Origin: Scleromitrula shiraiana
Lineage: Eukaryota; Ascomycota; Leotiomycetes; Helotiales; Sclerotiniaceae
DNA: 64,000 nucleotides
Direction of reading: 5' to 3'
NCBI GenBank assembly: GCA_028455995.1
Contig: JABELC010000004.1
Span: 3,036,501-3,100,500 of the forward strand
Shown here: positions 1 to 11,687 of the stretch, one piece after another
How positions within the stretch are numbered: position 1 is the stretch's first letter
How the letters are laid out: every line of letters begins with the position of its first letter
Translations under genes and position numbers: made by a program
The notes under the pieces: model-generated
The model's database searches: none
What the model was told of the DNA's origin: nothing
The model's input: the letters and a program-made list of their open reading frames with translations, nothing else

Positions 1-1300
1 AGCTGGTATGATTTTGTGGCATGAAGCATAAACCATTGAGCTATGGTTGGAGAGAATGAAGTATAAACCATTGAGCTATGGTTGGAGAGAATGAAGTGAA
101 GAAAATTAAGTACCCCAAAACATGCTATTTTTTTTTTTTAACAATTACTAAAATATTTCTAGATCTTACAATCATCTTCCAGGACTACCATCGAAACTTT
201 CCGAGACCTTCGACATTAAGAATAAACCATCGAGCTGTGGAAGTAGAGAATGATGTGAAGAAGTTAAGTACTCCCCTAATTATCTTTTTTTTTTTTTTTG
301 ACAATTATTACAATCATCTTCTAGAACTATGAGCAAGACTTCGATACCAGTAATAATAAACTATCAAGCTATAGTAATAAAGAATAATATGAAGAAGTTA
401 AGTACTCCCCCAATTATCTTTTTTTTTTTGACAATTACTACAATCATTTTCTAGCACTATGAGCAAGACTTCGATGCTAGTAAGGATAAACTATCAAGCT
501 GTGATAGTTGGAAATATTATGAAGAAGTTAAGTATTTATTTCTTTCATTATCTTTTTTTCTTTTTTAACAATTACTACACTGGCAGTTAGTTATCTTCCA
601 AGACTACTGATTTCGATATTAATAAGAATAAACCATCAAGCTGTGGTAGTAGTAGAAAATAGTATGAAGAAGTTAAGTATCTCCTTCATTATCTTTTTTT
701 TTTCTTTTAACAATTACTAAAATCATCTCCTAGGACTATGAATAAGACCTTAATACCAATCCGAAAAAAAAAAGCATCGAACTGTGATTATAGATAGGGA
801 CAATATAAAGAAGTTAAGTACCCCCCAAATTTCTTTCTTTTTGACGATTATTATAATCATTTTCTAAAATTATAATTCCTAGTACTAAGACTTTAATATT
901 AATTAGAAAAAATTATCGAATTATAATTATAAAGACAATATGAAAAAGTTAAGTACCCCCTCAATATTTCTTTCTTTTTAACAATTACTACAATCATCTC
1001 CCAGGACTATGAGCAACACGTTGATAAAAATGATGATACTAGCAAAACAAAAAACTAAGTCCAACAATCATCCTTATTTTTTTTTTGGACAATTACTAAA
1101 ACCTATCTAGATTTTATAATTATCTTTTAGGGCTATCATTAAGACTTTGATCGTAATTACGTTCAAAAAATGAAATCAAGTCCAACAAACATCTTTTTTT
1201 TTGACAATTGTTAAGACATCTTCAGCTTCCGCTATCAATCAAACAAGATTTTGACAATGACGAAAATAGTACAACAAAATTAAGTGCAATAAACATGATA
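1..1300. repeat. Degenerate tandem minisatellite, unit about 130-145 bp
   Basis: At least seven diverged copies of one unit run head to tail. The recognisable block AAGAAGTTAAGTA recurs near 104 (variant), 257, 395, 525, 668, 810 and 936. Each is followed by a T-tract, then ACAATTACTACAATCATCT, then a stretch ending in ATAAACCATCAAGCTGTGG. Further degraded units continue to about 1300, marked by variants such as AAATCAAGTCCAACAA. The first 100 bp also hold a perfect 35 bp direct duplication (28-62 and 63-97). No coding capacity is credible here. The array reaches the window edge, so its true size is unknown. Confidence 0.85.
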
Positions 1301-1743
1301 TTTGTCTTTAGATGCAACCTGCTGAACAGTTGTTAACCTTAAGACATGTAGGTACGAACATACCGTTACACTTGTTGATGAGGTGGCGTATCCATATTGG
1401 ATAGGATGAAACGGTTCGAACACACGAGATAGGATATTGAAGACAGAAGTTCATGAGATTATAAATAGTAGTAAAACACAGTAAATGATTAATACACAAA
1501 AGTTGGAAGGGCAAGAATAAATAACTATCCAAGAAACCCACACGTTATGAAAGTGATGTGGTGAGTTGGAAGTATTGTTGTTACAAAAAACTCATCGAAG
1601 TATGTATTCACTGTCGCCATAAGCGAATCGTCTCAGACTCGCAACAACTCCTAAAGTGGAAGGCGTCTTCCAAACATGGAAGTTCCAACATAGAGGTCCC
1701 AAGGTAGGGTATCCAATTTCATAAACTTCATTGAACACCTTCG
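1301..1743. other. Intergenic, no gene seen
   Basis: This is ordinary-composition sequence between the minisatellite and the 3' end of the amylase gene. It probably includes the amylase 3' UTR. I see no conserved ORF or RNA gene. Confidence 0.5.
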
Positions 1744-3438
1744 CTAAAATATGGAATATGGAGATAACATAGAGACCTGCGAAGGCTGTATAACTTCACC
1801 CCTCTGCTCCGAATCTAGCACCGGATCTTCAACATCGAGTATAATATCTTTGGTATTAACAGGTTCGCCACACGGCCAATAAGTAGTTGAACTGTCACTC
1901 GCAGAAGTAGCTGACCTTGGATCAAAACCAATGATTGAGAAGAATCTGGATATGAAGCTCTGAGGAGGAGGAATAATATCCGAACAAATCTGGGATGCGA
2001 TATTGAAAGGAAGGAAGATTCGTGGTTGACCACTTACGATATTGAATTTGGCAGTTTTCTTCACCATGATGCTTCCTCCCGTGAGAATATCTACTAAAAC
2101 AGTACCATGTGGAAATTTGGTTTGGCCAGAGACTGGCTTGGTCCTGGCTTGACTACCCTGATTGGATAGGACCATGAGCAGGGGGCCCTTTTGAGTCACC
2201 AGGATATTGGTATCGACATGTAGGGTCATGGTAAGATGTTTTCCGAACCCAGAATCCCAACTCAACTGACGTGCTTTGTTTAGGAGTGCTATGTATTGAT
2301 ACAGTGGAGTGATAGCATAATCAGATGCCCACATCAACTCACGCGAGCCTGGGTCGCCACTACCATGATACGATTGTTCCTGGCCATAGTAGATTATTGG
2401 CACTCCATCTGTAAGCATGGTCCAAGCCATAGCGTTTTTGATCATCGGTATATCGGCGCTGGTGTCATGTGTGAAACGAGGCATATCATGGTTTTCCATG
2501 AACGTGGCCATTTGTTGCATGTCTTTGAACTTTGATCGATACCCTGGGGTGAGCAGGGTAGCAAGTTCATACATGCTTCCACCTCCATCTTTGAAAGCCC
2601 TCTTGAGAGGGTAATACGCCCCGTAATCTAGAAGTCCTCCGATGTAAGATTGGTAGGAACTCAGATAGTCTGGATCACCCGACAAGACCTCACCCAGACA
2701 CCAGACTCCAGCCGAACGCACGAAGCTTGGCCAGAAAGTCTTTCTGACATGTTTGACTGTATCTACACGTAACCCATCGATCTTGAACTTCTTTACAAGT
2801 GTTGATATCCAGACTTGCAACGTTCGGATGACAGTGGGATTTTCAGTATCCAAATCAGGCAGCGACACATGTCCATCACCCAACCATCCCTCCTCACAAT
2901 CTTTTGGATCGTCATAATTCTTGACATAGGATTGAGGGTGATAGTAAGTCGATTCATTGAAAGGGGTATATCGAGAGTAGTCTACAGTAGGCGGCGACCC
3001 CATGTGATTGACGACTACATCGACCATCAGTAGCATCCCGCGAGCATGTAACGCATCCGACAAAGCAATCAAATCTTCAGATTTCCCAAAATGGGAGTTT
3101 ACCGAATAGAAATCCTCTGGCCAATATCCATGGTACCCGACCCCATATTCAGTCAGGTCTTCAATATTCTTAACGATCTTGATACAGTGTCAGCACGACA
3201 TTGGTAGTAGTTCCAAATCAAGAATAGAACTGACCGGCGAGATCCAAACTGCATCGAATCCCATCCCTTGGATGTAATCAAGCTTAGATATAATCCCTCT
3301 CCATGTTCCACCACAATACTGCCGAGCTTCATGATCATCAACTCGATTTGAGGCAGAGATGTCATCTACCGCAAATCGGTCTGTAAGAACTTGATATATG
3401 GATCTCCTCTTCCATGCCTCTGCATTCAGGCCGACCAT
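1744..3438 (-). CDS. Alpha-amylase, GH13 subfamily 1 (TAKA-amylase-like), no signal peptide
   Basis: Hydrolyses internal alpha-1,4 bonds of starch or glycogen. Two exons, 3438-3235 and 3177-1744, give 545 residues. The 57 bp intron (3178-3234; GTCAGT donor, GCTGAC branch site, CAAG acceptor) removes an in-frame TGA and restores an ungapped match to TAKA-amylase between GFDAVWISP and YHGYW. Conserved GH13 regions are present: VDVVVNHMG (region I), GLRVDTVKH with nucleophile D207, GEVLSG with acid/base E231, and MENHDMPRF with D299. The first in-frame ATG is at 3438. No hydrophobic leader precedes the catalytic domain, although family members are normally secreted. The enzyme may be intracellular, or an upstream signal exon may be missing. 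A short out-of-frame ATG ORF overlaps the start. The last 55 or so residues lie beyond the barrel and beta-sandwich and are unassigned. Confidence 0.92.
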
Positions 3439-4428
3439 TATCGTCAATTTGAAGGATTTTCAAAATCATTGTCATGACTCGAATGCTTCGAAAGAGAAAG
3501 AGAGAAGAAAAAAGAGATAGGGGGTTTCTTCGGGGCTTGGCCTTAACTAGCGGTGAAGGCTGCTGAATGGCTGCCGTATGTCTAACATGTTTCTATAATA
3601 AGATTTATTATAGACTGCATCCTGGTCGCACAGAGGATGAAGAAAACGAGACCATCGTATTATTATTCTACGACTTTTCGACATTCACTTGATTGTGCGG
3701 CCCATCTCTTCTATGGAAAATCCAGCTTCAGTTCGTATGATATCAATCATATAATTTCCAAGCGTAGCTTTTTTGATATAATATTTGTGATACTCACTTG
3801 TTCATTTACTCATTGCTTCTCCGCGTCAATTTTCACGCAAGCAAACTATGGTCACCAATTTCTTTTTTAGAAACTTATAAGTTCGTGGCCGATGACTAAG
3901 CACCGCACACATACCCGAGACGGGTGAGAGTAAGAAACCGGACCTCAAATGACATTTTATATTTGAAAACAAGGCGGACAATATGTTGGATGGATGTCAA
4001 TATTCTCGATTGTACTGTTCAAACATACTCGACGGAGGAAACTTGTTTGTTAGAGGCGAAAGCGAACAATAATCTCTACACATACAAGCACATAATTTTT
4101 GATCATGTTGCTGAAAAGAAAGCTTCACCTCATCCAACGTTAACCTTATTCCTGACAGGAGTGTTCATATGGTTGAGATCTCGGATAGTATATTCTGCCT
4201 CTATATATGTAGGCAAGTTAAAGGTGATAAATCTAGATCTCCAGAGCGAGTAAGGTTTCTTGATTCAACCCATGCTACACGGGTTAACATCACGATGACA
4301 AGAATTCAACTTAAAGCATGATCTCATTACACTCCAACATCCCGATCTAAAGTTCAGCCCTGACAATAAACACAATACCCCAATTTCGCCATGATTATAA
4401 CCTATCCCAGCCACATCTACATCATCAT
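3439..4428. other. Intergenic between amylase promoter and RPA49 3' end
   Basis: About 1 kb holding the amylase promoter and 5' UTR (CT-rich tract on the minus strand near 3490-3530) and the RPA49 3' flank. The longest ORF (3924-4253, GTG start) has no recognisable domain and is not supported. Confidence 0.5.
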
Positions 4429-5917
4429 TTATCTCCCCCTTCTACCCAACGATACCTTCGGGAAATCAAGCGGCAACTTTAACTTCGCCGTTTTCCTCTG
4501 TGTAGCCGCCGCCCTATCCAGACCCAAAGCCTTAATCTTCGGCGCCGGCAAAGCTACAATCTTCGCACCAATCTCCTGAAAGTATTGGCTCATCTCCTTC
4601 GTCTCCAACTTTAAATCTAACTGTAAATCATAAAGGTCGACTTCGAAATTATCAACCAGGCAAGCCAGGGCACAGACATGAGTGATCAATAGATCGGATT
4701 TGAATTTACTCATGGTGCCTGAATCAGAAAATCTTCGTCGAACATCTGCGATGACTGATTCGGGAACATCCCCCAGCTTCGTTTTCATCTCCTCGCGCTT
4801 GGGTAGCATTCTTCCGCCTCGCATAGGTTTGGAGTTCATGTATAAATCTAACAATAAAAGGAGGTATCGCAATATTCTGAGTTTCTCCACGCCGTTGTTG
4901 GCTGCATTGATGATCTTCGACGACACATATCTCGAGTTAGTTGTGATGTTCTTCTTGGCTTTGATGGATTTCTCCCAGTCCAGAACTGGAACGGTTTTGA
5001 TGATTTCGCTTCCAATGAGATTATCGATAGTGTAGACATCTTTGATATCCTTCGCATCTGCATTGGCCTTTGGTCGTGGTTTGGCTGCGTTTGCCTGTTC
5101 TTCTAAATCTTCTCTTGTTGACATGCCAGCCGTAGCATCTTTCATGGATGCAATGATAGCCGCCTTTGCTGCATCCAATTTAACAGGCTTTGCACCATCT
5201 GCAAGTAATCTAGAACCTCTATCCAAAGAGATTGCATTGTCTGTTACGGACGCAATTGCTTTCTTCGCCTTCTTTGTACCGAAAGTTTCTCCAAGATCAT
5301 TGCGAAGGTCTCGAATGCTCTGCAAACACTTTTATTAGTACCCATTTCCAAACAATTCACGAGCCAACGTACCTGTTTGGGTGCTGTTTCCTCAATGGAT
5401 GCTTGATGTGCTCTAACACTTCCACGGACTACCATTTTTCGTGCTTCCATAACCTCCAACTTTCCAGTACTAGGATCGTAGACACCGACATAATGTTTCA
5501 ATAACGCATCGGATCCTCCGGCCTCTTCCTCTCGAGCAGTATAATCGAGTTTAGGGTGTTCAGAAGAATGTAAAAGAACTTCAGTCGTAGCAATTGCTCC
5601 ACTGCGTCCTGGTCTTTGAGGTGCATTTTTGCGAGGCTTCGTGAATGGTCGGAGAGAGATCGAATCTGGCATAGCCAAACCAGGAGTAGAAGCTACCAAT
5701 GATTAGTATTCCGTATACTGAGTAATTTGACTGCAGACTTGGGAAAATTCTGCATATGTCAATTGAAGTACATACCTATAACTGGCGCCCATTTATCTGC
5801 ATCTTGTAGAGAAATCTTGACATTTCTATCCTCCTCTATTGAAACCTTCTTGCTGGATTTTGAAGATCCATCTGCATCTCTCTTACGCTTCTTACTTTTC
5901 TCTGTCTTGTCTCCCAT
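4429..5917 (-). CDS. RPA49: DNA-directed RNA polymerase I subunit RPA49
   Basis: This is the A49 subunit of RNA polymerase I. With A34.5 it forms a TFIIF/TFIIE-like module that aids rRNA initiation and elongation in the nucleolus. Three exons, 5917-5776, 5692-5373 and 5319-4429, give 450 residues, the usual length. Introns are 83 bp (5693-5775) and 53 bp (5320-5372, with a TACTAAT branch site), and both restore frame exactly. The start MGDKTEKSKKRKRDADG is a lysine-rich nuclear-type leader. The middle carries the dimerisation region (SISLRPFTKPRK, HYVGVYDPSTGKLEV). The C-terminal half (VLDWEKSIKAKKNI, then RYLLLLLDLY to the end) matches the tandem winged-helix region. It ends in a basic SLGRRGR tail. 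Confidence 0.93.
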
Positions 5918-6881
5918 ATTATGAATTATGTGGGCTAGAAAATTGGTTAATAGAAACTGCGATATTGGTTGACTTTTGCTATGATAGCAGTAAATAAATT
6001 TTTGATATGGTCGGCGATTGGAAACTTTTTTCCTCCGACATTCATTCAGCCAGGCGCGCGCAAGGCTGGGATGGGAGTTGCAACCAACATTGTGGGGAAT
6101 TGGGTCAAGTCAGGCCAAGACACTGGATACTGAAGATTTTGATGTTGGATTGGAATCTCCAATAATCTGGTGCTCAAATTGTATTATATGACCTTAAAAA
6201 ATCAATTGATTCTGGTCCAAGTACATTGGAATTTTATTTATTATTCGATGATGTTTTCAAATGATATTATCCCTCGTGTTCCCCTCTAAAGAAACGATGC
6301 GTGCTAAATGGAATCGTGGAATCCACATAGCACGCATGGCAGCAAGCCGTGAAGCAGCTTCAATATATAGACAAGACATAACCAAGCATCAACATTTATA
6401 TACATGGTAGATAGCTTAATTTGGGTCACATAATACATAATAATATCACTTCGCAACAATCAACAAGTGAAGCAGAGAAAATGTTGTGAAGTAAAACTTC
6501 TTTTTTTTTTGATTTCCTATCAGGTTTTGAAGTCGTAATGGCATGAAACATCATTGAGGCAGCTTCCCTTTTCCATCATTTCTTCTTTAATTCATAAACC
6601 CTCAACGAACAAATCGACGAGCAAATATTTGACCGATACTCCTTCCTTCCAAACCATTCCACCACATGTCGAAGAATGCGCGTCACCAAACTAATTCCTA
6701 TCCTTGAACACCCAGTAACCGATTGTAGAGAACGCGAGCCCTGAACTGATGGTGAGAACTGAAATGCTGAAAAAGGCGTAAGACGATTGGTGCGAGAGAT
6801 GGCGCAAACTCGAAAGTTAAGTTGTCATGACATTATGTTTTGAGAGGTAAAAGTGATCGAGATCGAGTTGTGGTGAGTTGT
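5918..6881. other. Intergenic: RPA49 promoter and eL41 3' UTR
   Basis: Contains the RPA49 upstream region and the presumed long 3' UTR of the eL41 gene on the same strand. No conserved ORF is visible. Confidence 0.5.
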
Positions 6882-7074
6882 TTATTTACTATGGTGAGGT
6901 TAGCTTCAAACCCAACAAAGAAAAATCATCATGACAAAGATTGCTATTGTCGCAAATCTTCGACAATGGCATCAAATTGAAGGATTTTGGATGGATAACT
7001 TACGATCTGGCACGAGTCTTGCGGCGCTTACGCTTGAGTCTTCTGACTCTCTTCTTTCTCCACTTAGCACGCAT
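6882..7074 (-). CDS. RPL41: 60S ribosomal protein eL41 (25 residues), split gene
   Basis: eL41 is the smallest ribosomal protein, a single arginine/lysine-rich helix at the subunit interface. Exon 1 (7074-7004) starts MRAKWRKKRVRRLKRK and reads into GTAAGT. A 115 bp intron (6889-7003) has a CTAAC branch site and a CATAG acceptor. The second coding exon is only seven bases (6888-6882): it completes serine, adds one lysine and stops. The spliced product ends RARSK, the conserved eL41 C-terminus. Without splicing the frame stops one codon after the conserved serine, lacking the final lysine. In-frame codons upstream to 7221 are probably 5' UTR; a further intron starting GTACGT near 7303 may lie in the leader. 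Too small for normal gene finders. Confidence 0.93.
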
Positions 7075-8241
7075 GGTTGCTGCTTTAATGTTAGCTATTG
7101 AAGCATTGCATGATTGAGGGAGGAGTGCGGAAGATGGAGGGGGGGGTTGGTGAGGGGAAGCGAAGCAGTAATGGAAATCAAAATCAATAGATTTGTTGAT
7201 TTCAGTTTCTAAAGCTTTCATGGACTTCCAGAAGCATTAGAAGGGGTGGAATTGAGTCATTGTATGAAATAACATTAAGAATTGGGAGGAATAATCTAAA
7301 CGTACCAGTTAAGTCGAGAAGTTGTGAAGTTGTAAAGAAGAAAGTGAAGTTGTGTCGAAAGAACTTCTGGATATGGGTGTGTCTCGCTTAAATTTGGAGC
7401 TAATTTAGTGGCACACAGGAAATAGGGCTAGACTACTCGTAAACCCAAATCAACTTTCCAGGTTCAACTTTGAAAATCTTCCTACCCAGTGGTGGTGTGG
7501 TAGTGGTTTGAGGGTCACGATTTAAAGTGGAGATATATTTCTGTTGAATTCTACAGTCGTCTCTCTTTATGTCTTTACTCATTTTTACTCTTGAGCCAAC
7601 AGTGTTGAAGTCGATCAGATATATTATGGGATGTTAATACTTCAATATCTACAATTCAGATAGACATTCAAACATAAATAAATCAGACCAGCTTCAATTT
7701 GGAGAAGTAATTCAATTCATCCATCAACAGTCGTCGTCGTGGGGAGTATCAAACTGTAGCTTCAAAACAGAACAGAACAGAACAGAACAGAACAGACACA
7801 AACCATCCATGGATCTCTTTCGATTTCAATCCACAGGTCGTTCCTTATGTATGGACCCTGAGATAGAGAAGCTCTTATTTACCAATCATAGATCAGATAA
7901 CATTGATTAGTCATCTTCATTCAGTTCAGTACAGCCGCATATCATTATCGTCGTAGGCACCAATAACAGAATTTACATTGACTTGATTACCTAATATTTA
8001 ACTTTCACTTTTTGAGAATATTCCCATTCCATTCTATTCCGTTCCTCAATATTTGAAGCTCATTCTTCCCTATGAAATCAAATTGATACCAATTGGTGTA
8101 ATATAAAACTGATTAACCCTCAAGAGCTTCAAGCACTCTTTTCTCCTCTCTCTCTCTCTCTCTCTCTGTTTTTCCTTTACGGTCATTATTAGAGTACTCT
8201 ATCAATTCTATATACTCCGTTCCTTCAAGGTCTCCGCAGTC
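7075..8241. promoter_or_regulatory. Divergent intergenic region between eL41 and the FHA kinase
   Basis: Holds the eL41 leader and promoter (leftward) and the kinase promoter and 5' UTR (rightward). Simple repeats include six AACAG pentamers (7766-7795) and a TC dinucleotide run (about 8148-8167) less than 100 bp upstream of the kinase ATG. Pyrimidine tracts like this are common near fungal transcription starts. No ORF of note. Confidence 0.5.
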
Positions 8242-10518
8242 ATGTTTGAATTGCCAGATTCGGATTCAGATTATGAGCTTGGTGGATACAATCATGACTT
8301 TTCTGACCGCGCAGACGAGGAACATTCGAGTGATGACAATCGTCTTGCAACTCTTATACATGAGAACTTAACTACTGGTGAAAATATAGGCATGTTCATT
8401 CTTCCTCAACGCGATACTCATAGGTATTCTCATGATGTTAGACTCTGACTGGTGTATATTGCCACAGTACTCCCAATATACGCCGGAACCCAACCTCATG
8501 TTGGCAGAGAGGTAGAATGGTTAGTCACCTCATTGTAGAAGTGTTAGTCTAACACTGAACCTTCATCAGCGATCTTTCAATCAAAGACACACTCGTTTCC
8601 AAGCATCATTTTCGTATCTATTCGGTTATTTATGAAACAGAGCAATTGGAGAAGTATCCTCCATTGATCTATTGTGAGGATCTTGAGTCAAGGAATGGCA
8701 CTTATGTCAATGACCTATTGATTGGTATATACGGTAACGAGAGAATTGGCCGTCTTCTCGTTGATGGTGACTTGATTGAGATCCGCCCTCACTGGCGTTT
8801 TCGTTTTCGTCAACCCAAATCATTTCCATCAACTTTCAATCCCTTGCCTAGGAACGAGATCGAAGTATTGATTCATATTCACTCTGCTCATCCTATATAC
8901 TGACCAAATGCAGTTTTTTAAAGAGCGGTTTACTATTTCCAAACGAATTCTTGGTAGCGGCAGTGCTGGAGATGTTTTTGTTGCCCATGAAACTGGTACT
9001 TCGAAACAGTTGGCATGTAAGATTATCAAAAGGAGAAGATTTAACATCAGTAGCACGCGCATGCGCATATCTGACCGAGACAATGTTGGAGAGGAGAAGA
9101 AGCCGCAACTGCGGGAACTTGAAATTCTCATGAAACTCAATCATGTAAGCAATCTTTATCTAGGAGCAGGTTTTGGCTAATGGGTCGTAGCCAAACATAA
9201 TCAACATCCAAAAGGCTTTCATTTCAGATGATCGTCTGTAAGCTAATACACCTGCTTATGCTTTCGCGGCTAATATTTGTAGATATATGTTCACTGAGCT
9301 GGCTACAGCAGGTGACCTTTATGCGTATTTCGAGTCTTATAACTGCAGGCTTGAAGACGTTCATGCTCGATTGATCACAAGGCAAATTGCCTTGGCACTG
9401 GAATATATTCATTCAAAAGAAATTGCACACAGAGATATCAAAATGGAGAACATTCTTTTGACGAATATGGATGTTGGATCGCGCATCATTCTTACCGACT
9501 TTGGCCTTGCCAACTACATAGATCGCAGAACGGGCAGAATGTTTTCAGCTGTTGGCACGGAAGGTTATGCTGCACCGTAAGTTGTAGTGCTTATCTGTTG
9601 GAATTGATAGCTGATACTCCTGCTAGTGAGATATGGGGTGTAGGATCCAATCGAGGTTATACCTTGGCCGCAGATATGTGGTCATTTGGGATGTTGGCGT
9701 GGACTTTGCTTACAGGTGAAGTTATGGTACCACGAGGCACTTTGTCTCGACTTGAGGCGACTCAAATTGCAAGGGACTTTGTTTCGCTTGATGAAGAATC
9801 GGCAGCGCATAAATGGTCTTACTTATCCTCAAGAGTTCGAGATTTTCTTCGCCGTCTCATGGCCACTGAGCCGGGACGTCGTATGACTGCAGCCCAGACT
9901 GTTGTACATTCATGGTATAAGAAACCTTACAGAGAGGCAAAAGCGATGGAAGGTGCTTATGAGAGGGTTAATAAACATTGGAAACCAAGGGAGGCAAGCG
10001 AGGACACCCTTGTGTATCTCCCCAATTATACTTCGCCAGTGAAGGAAGTTCCAGTATCAACTACCCGGAAACGCCTACCTGATGCTTCTTCGTCTCCGTA
10101 CTTTAGCCTGAATCGACATCTGGTATCAAGATCTCCCTCAAAGCGTCGAAAAGTGCTTGAAGAACTCAATAAATCTGGAGCATCATTCATCATACCAGAG
10201 CTGCACCAGAAAGGCAGATTCTCAAAGGCTGACATGCCAAGCTCGACACTTCCAAAAGTTCCAGCCATTTCCGGAAAGGATATATTCGGGAATTCAATTG
10301 AGTCCCAACTTGAGCAAGCAGACAACAATTCCGATGACTGCGGTTCCATTTGCAATGCCGTTAGTGACTTCACAAGCTCCAAGAGTACAAGGACGAGGAG
10401 AGAGACGGACCCTGAAGATCAACAGGTCCATGACGCTGCCTCCAAAACACTGCCAAAATACTGTTCAGCCAAATTCTATAAAGACCAGGTCAGCGAAATA
10501 AAGAAACAGAAGACATAG
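8242..10518 (+). CDS. FHA-domain Ser/Thr protein kinase (Rad53/Dun1/Mek1-type)
   Basis: N-terminal phosphothreonine-binding FHA domain followed by a CAMK-like kinase, the layout of fungal checkpoint and meiotic kinases. Best exon chain: 8242-8377, 8468-8519, 8570-8864, 8914-9144, 9191-9237, 9283-9576, 9627-10518, giving 648 residues. FHA motifs: VGREVECD, SKHHF and ESRNGTYVND. Kinase motifs: LGSGSAGDVFVAH (P-loop), ACKII (lysine), HRDIKMEN (near 303), DFGLAN (near 326), and APE rebuilt across the last intron. The C-terminal 250 residues are low-complexity and basic, with a KRRK cluster that could be a nuclear signal. The first intron is uncertain: the obvious donor at 8416 gives the wrong phase, and only the GTGAAA donor at 8378 keeps the FHA frame. 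I cannot separate Mek1 from Dun1/Rad53 by eye. Confidence 0.85.
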
Positions 10519-11113
10519 AGTGTGTAGTGAAAGGATGAGATGAGACAGTATCGCTAGGCTTTATTTGAGCAGTTTGCAGTATACTAATATGGAGTTTTGG
10601 GACGTTGTGGCTATAGAAATTTTGCTGTACTTGTATTATATATGATACCCTGCTAGTTAGCAATAGCTACATAATGAAATTATGCCTGCCGCTTTTCGAT
10701 ACTACAGAGCTATAAGAATAATTAGCACCTGCTGGTATTGTTTAGAGAGACATCAATTATCAGAACACTGAGCTTTCGATCGAGAAGTTTTTCATATCCA
10801 TTCCCTTCAATGCCCACCACCACACTATTAAAGAATGTGTGAAGCTAAGATTTCCTTGCAACAGTTAGAGATGTTTTCCGAATCGTAAACAAAAGAAATG
10901 ACTGAATAATTTTACAATTTTATTTAATATTCTCCCCCCGAGGTTGCGACATCTATACGAAAATGATTCCAACCTCAAAATGAAACGAGCATATCTATCT
11001 ATTGTACTTCATACTACTGTATTAGAACAATGGGCCGAGAGCTCAAGATATTGAAGGGTCTCCATAGGCTTGATAATTCAATTACTGATGTATCCACGAG
11101 TCGTGAGATCGAT
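10519..11113. other. Intergenic, 3' flank of FHA kinase
   Basis: AT-biased sequence with the kinase 3' UTR. No ORF or RNA gene recognised. It ends at the left tip of the TIR element. Confidence 0.5.
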
Positions 11114-11563
11114 CTGGTCCGCCCCATTCGGCAATAAGCCCCATTTGTAAATCGGACTACCCCATTGGTCAATCGGACCTCATTGCCGAATGGGGCATCC
11201 CATTGATCAATCGACTCAAAAATTAAATTTTTTGATTGGAATGAAATTTATTTTATAGAGATTTAAGGAGGCAGGGGGGGTTAAAAATGTTAAAATTAAA
11301 GAAATTAAAAAAATTAAAAAATAATTAAAACAATATTAATATTTTTTTTGTTATTAATTTTTTTATTAATAAATAAAGTTTAATTTAAAATAATTTTTTT
11401 TAAAAAAAGTATATCTTCAAAATTACTGAATTAGTAAATCGGCCGAATGATCAATGGGATGCCCCATTCGGCAATGAGGTCCGATTGACCAATGGGAGGG
11501 TTCGATTTATCAATGGGAGGGCCCATTTACAAATGGGAGTTATTGCCGAATGGGGCGGACCAG
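11114..11563. mobile_element. MITE-like TIR element, copy 1 (450 bp)
   Basis: Ends are perfect inverted repeats starting CTGGTCCGCCCCATTCGGC and closing with the complement. Both ends abut AT, so the repeat is either flanked by an AT target duplication or two bases longer. Each arm holds an inner inverted pair: CCCCATTCGGCAAT (11122-11135) with its complement at 11182-11195, and again at 11462-11475 and 11542-11555. CCCATT-NNNN-AATCG-type units recur between them, so the whole element can fold on itself. The centre is AT-rich with no ORF. Two related elements occur at 44012-54664 and 55213-55672, in the opposite orientation judging by their centres. Non-autonomous; the transposase family is not identifiable from the ends. 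Confidence 0.88.
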
Positions 11564-11687
11564 ATCGTACGTCATACTACCCGTAGCTCATAGCTATACA
11601 TAGCTATCATTTATTCCTTGGTACTTACGACCTTGCCCAAAATCCAATCTCAACCTCACTGTCGCAACACAAATAAAATAATTCACG

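Noticed and set aside
78..332. 84-codon ORF in the minisatellite
   Set aside because: Runs through T-tracts of the repeat; low-complexity Phe/Lys/Asn translation with no conservation between units.
3178..3234. In-frame TGA in the alpha-amylase suggesting a pseudogene
   Set aside because: A 57 bp intron with good donor, branch site and acceptor removes it and restores an ungapped family alignment.
10026..10382. 118-codon minus-strand ORF
   Set aside because: Antisense to the low-complexity tail of the FHA kinase.
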